Origin: JALJPB01 sp963933115
Lineage (GTDB): Bacteria; Pseudomonadota; Gammaproteobacteria; Enterobacterales; Alteromonadaceae
Direction: 5' to 3'
Assembly (NCBI GenBank): GCA_963933115.1
Contig: CAWVSL010000042.1
Span: 1 to 25,281, forward strand
Length of the DNA: 25,281 nt
Within the stretch, counting starts at the first letter, position 1. Each line of letters starts with the position of its first letter. A program made the position numbers and the translations under genes. The notes beneath the pieces are model-generated. The model had not been told where the DNA came from and did no database searches. It worked only from the letters and a program-made list of their open reading frames with translations. Positions 24,458 through 25,281 of this stretch are shown here, piece after piece.

Positions 24458-25120
24458 TTAAGCGTTAATCACTTTTTTCTTTAACGCTTCAAGCTCTTTT
24501 TCAATCGCATCATTAGCTTCTAGGGTTTTAAATTCAGTCGTTAAGTCTGAACTTTTTGTCATATCATAAGCTTCAATTTGCGCTTCAACGTTATCAACTT
24601 TTTGCTGATACCGTTCAAACTTACTGATGGTTTCTTCAATATTATGCACTGCCGCTTTTGCACGTACTTTTAAACGCACTTGGGCAGACTGCTGACGTAA
24701 TATTAACGCCTCTTGACGGCGCTTGGCTTCAGATAGTTTCTCCTGTAAACGTTGACTATCGTCTTGCACGCCTGCTAAGTATTCATCAAGTTGTAATAAT
24801 TGCGCTTGCGCATAAGCCACTTTTTCTTTTGCTTTATGTTTTTCAGTTAACGCTGACTTGGCTAGATCTTCACGGTTTTTGGTAATAGCCAATTCCGCTT
24901 TGTTATGCCAACTGTCACTACTGTCCTCTAACTGTCTCACTTCTCGCACTAAGTTTTTTTTCTCAGCAATATATTTTGCTGCTGTCGATCTGACTTCAAC
25001 CAACGTTTCTTCCATTTCTTGAATGATTAATCGAATCATTTTTTCTGGATGCTCGGCTTTGTCTAACATGCTGTTGATATTAGCGTTAACAATGTCGGTA
25101 AAACGGGTAAATAAACTCAT
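24458..25120 (-). CDS. pspA: phage shock protein A (PspA/IM30 family)
   Basis: A 220-residue peripheral membrane protein of the PspA/Vipp1 (ESCRT-III-like) family, which coats and repairs stressed inner membrane; E. coli PspA has 222 residues. The amphipathic N-terminal helix (MSLFTRFTDIVNANINSML), the segment DKAEHPEKMIRLIIQEMEE and the long coiled-coil region up to about residue 185 are typical. The C-terminus ends ALKKKVINA. ATG 25120 has TAGGAG at a good distance. Unlike E. coli, no pspF lies upstream in the 161 bp available and no sigma54 promoter (GG-N10-GC) is apparent, so its control may differ. Confidence 0.94.
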   Translation of the reverse strand: MSLFTRFTDIVNANINSMLDKAEHPEKMIRLIIQEMEETLVEVRSTAAKYIAEKKNLVREVRQLEDSSDSWHNKAELAITKNREDLAKSALTEKHKAKEKVAYAQAQLLQLDEYLAGVQDDSQRLQEKLSEAKRRQEALILRQQSAQVRLKVRAKAAVHNIEETISKFERYQQKVDNVEAQIEAYDMTKSSDLTTEFKTLEANDAIEKELEALKKKVINA

Positions 25121-25281
25121 AATCTGAACTCCTATTTGGCTAAGGTTAGTTGAATAAACTGCTTAATTGAATGCTTTGCGCTCTGATAATAATTCCCTCT
25201 ATTTATTACGCGTACCTGTGTTGTAAAGTTTCGCTGAATGACTCACTAAAAAACGATTAAATAGCTATTGGTATGTTCTAG

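Noticed and set aside
25121..25281. A sigma54 promoter and PspF upstream site for pspA
   Set aside because: I looked for GG-N10-GC on the minus strand and found no convincing match.
1..25281. A defence, secretion, secondary-metabolite or mobile system
   Set aside because: All sizeable frames are explained by core metabolic, signalling or envelope genes; no transposase, integrase, restriction, toxin-antitoxin or phage gene was recognised.

Overview
The window reads as a stretch of ordinary chromosome from a marine gammaproteobacterium of the Alteromonadales, most likely the Colwellia/Thalassotalea group. This rests on AT-rich DNA, the aroQ-accB-accC and fadBA arrangements, a type II (Mn-dependent) pyrophosphatase, TIGR04219 and DUF2333 envelope proteins, and the style of the protein sequences. 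It is an inference from remembered families, not from a search. No tRNA, rRNA, CRISPR array, insertion sequence or prophage gene was seen.

Layout. 1-2620 (+): aroQ, accB, accC (3-dehydroquinate dehydratase, then biotin carboxyl carrier protein and biotin carboxylase), closed by a hairpin terminator. 2680-2895 (+): a tiny Cys-rich oxidoreductase-like protein. 2910-4836 (-): a Bcr/CflA-type drug exporter followed by elbB. 4837-5232: a gap with a possible dispersed repeat. 5233-7677 (-): a large secreted zinc metalloprotease, divergent from fbp (7797-8765, +); two good promoters overlap head to head between them. 8906-9829 (+): ppaC, separated from the fad genes by a bidirectional terminator. 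9928-13267 (-): the fadBA beta-oxidation operon, with a PsrA-like palindrome upstream. 13641-13947 (+): a clear pseudogene, the remnant of an MFS transporter with a frameshift and two internal deletions. 13944-16121 (-): a REC-DUF3369-GGDEF-EAL protein whose receiver and GGDEF motifs are degenerate while the EAL site is intact. 16381-20712 (-): cysJ-cysI-cysH assimilatory sulfate reduction operon with overlapping genes and a CysB-like inverted repeat upstream. 21105-23416 (-): PCu(A)C copper chaperone, DUF2333 and TIGR04219 outer-membrane protein in one tight cluster ending in a 38-bp perfect palindrome. 23520-23621: a degenerate ~13-bp tandem repeat. 23678-25120 (-): pspA, pspC and a small membrane protein, an envelope-stress module lacking pspB.

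The genes are mostly core metabolism: fatty-acid synthesis precursors (AccBC), fatty-acid degradation (FadBA), gluconeogenesis (Fbp), pyrophosphate removal (PpaC), sulfur assimilation (CysJIH) and envelope maintenance (Psp, PCu(A)C, DUF2333, OMP). I did not find a convincing new defence or mobile system. The items most worth a second look are the decayed transporter, the degenerate signalling domains in the EAL protein, the 13-bp tandem array upstream of the copper-chaperone cluster, and the uncharacterised envelope proteins.
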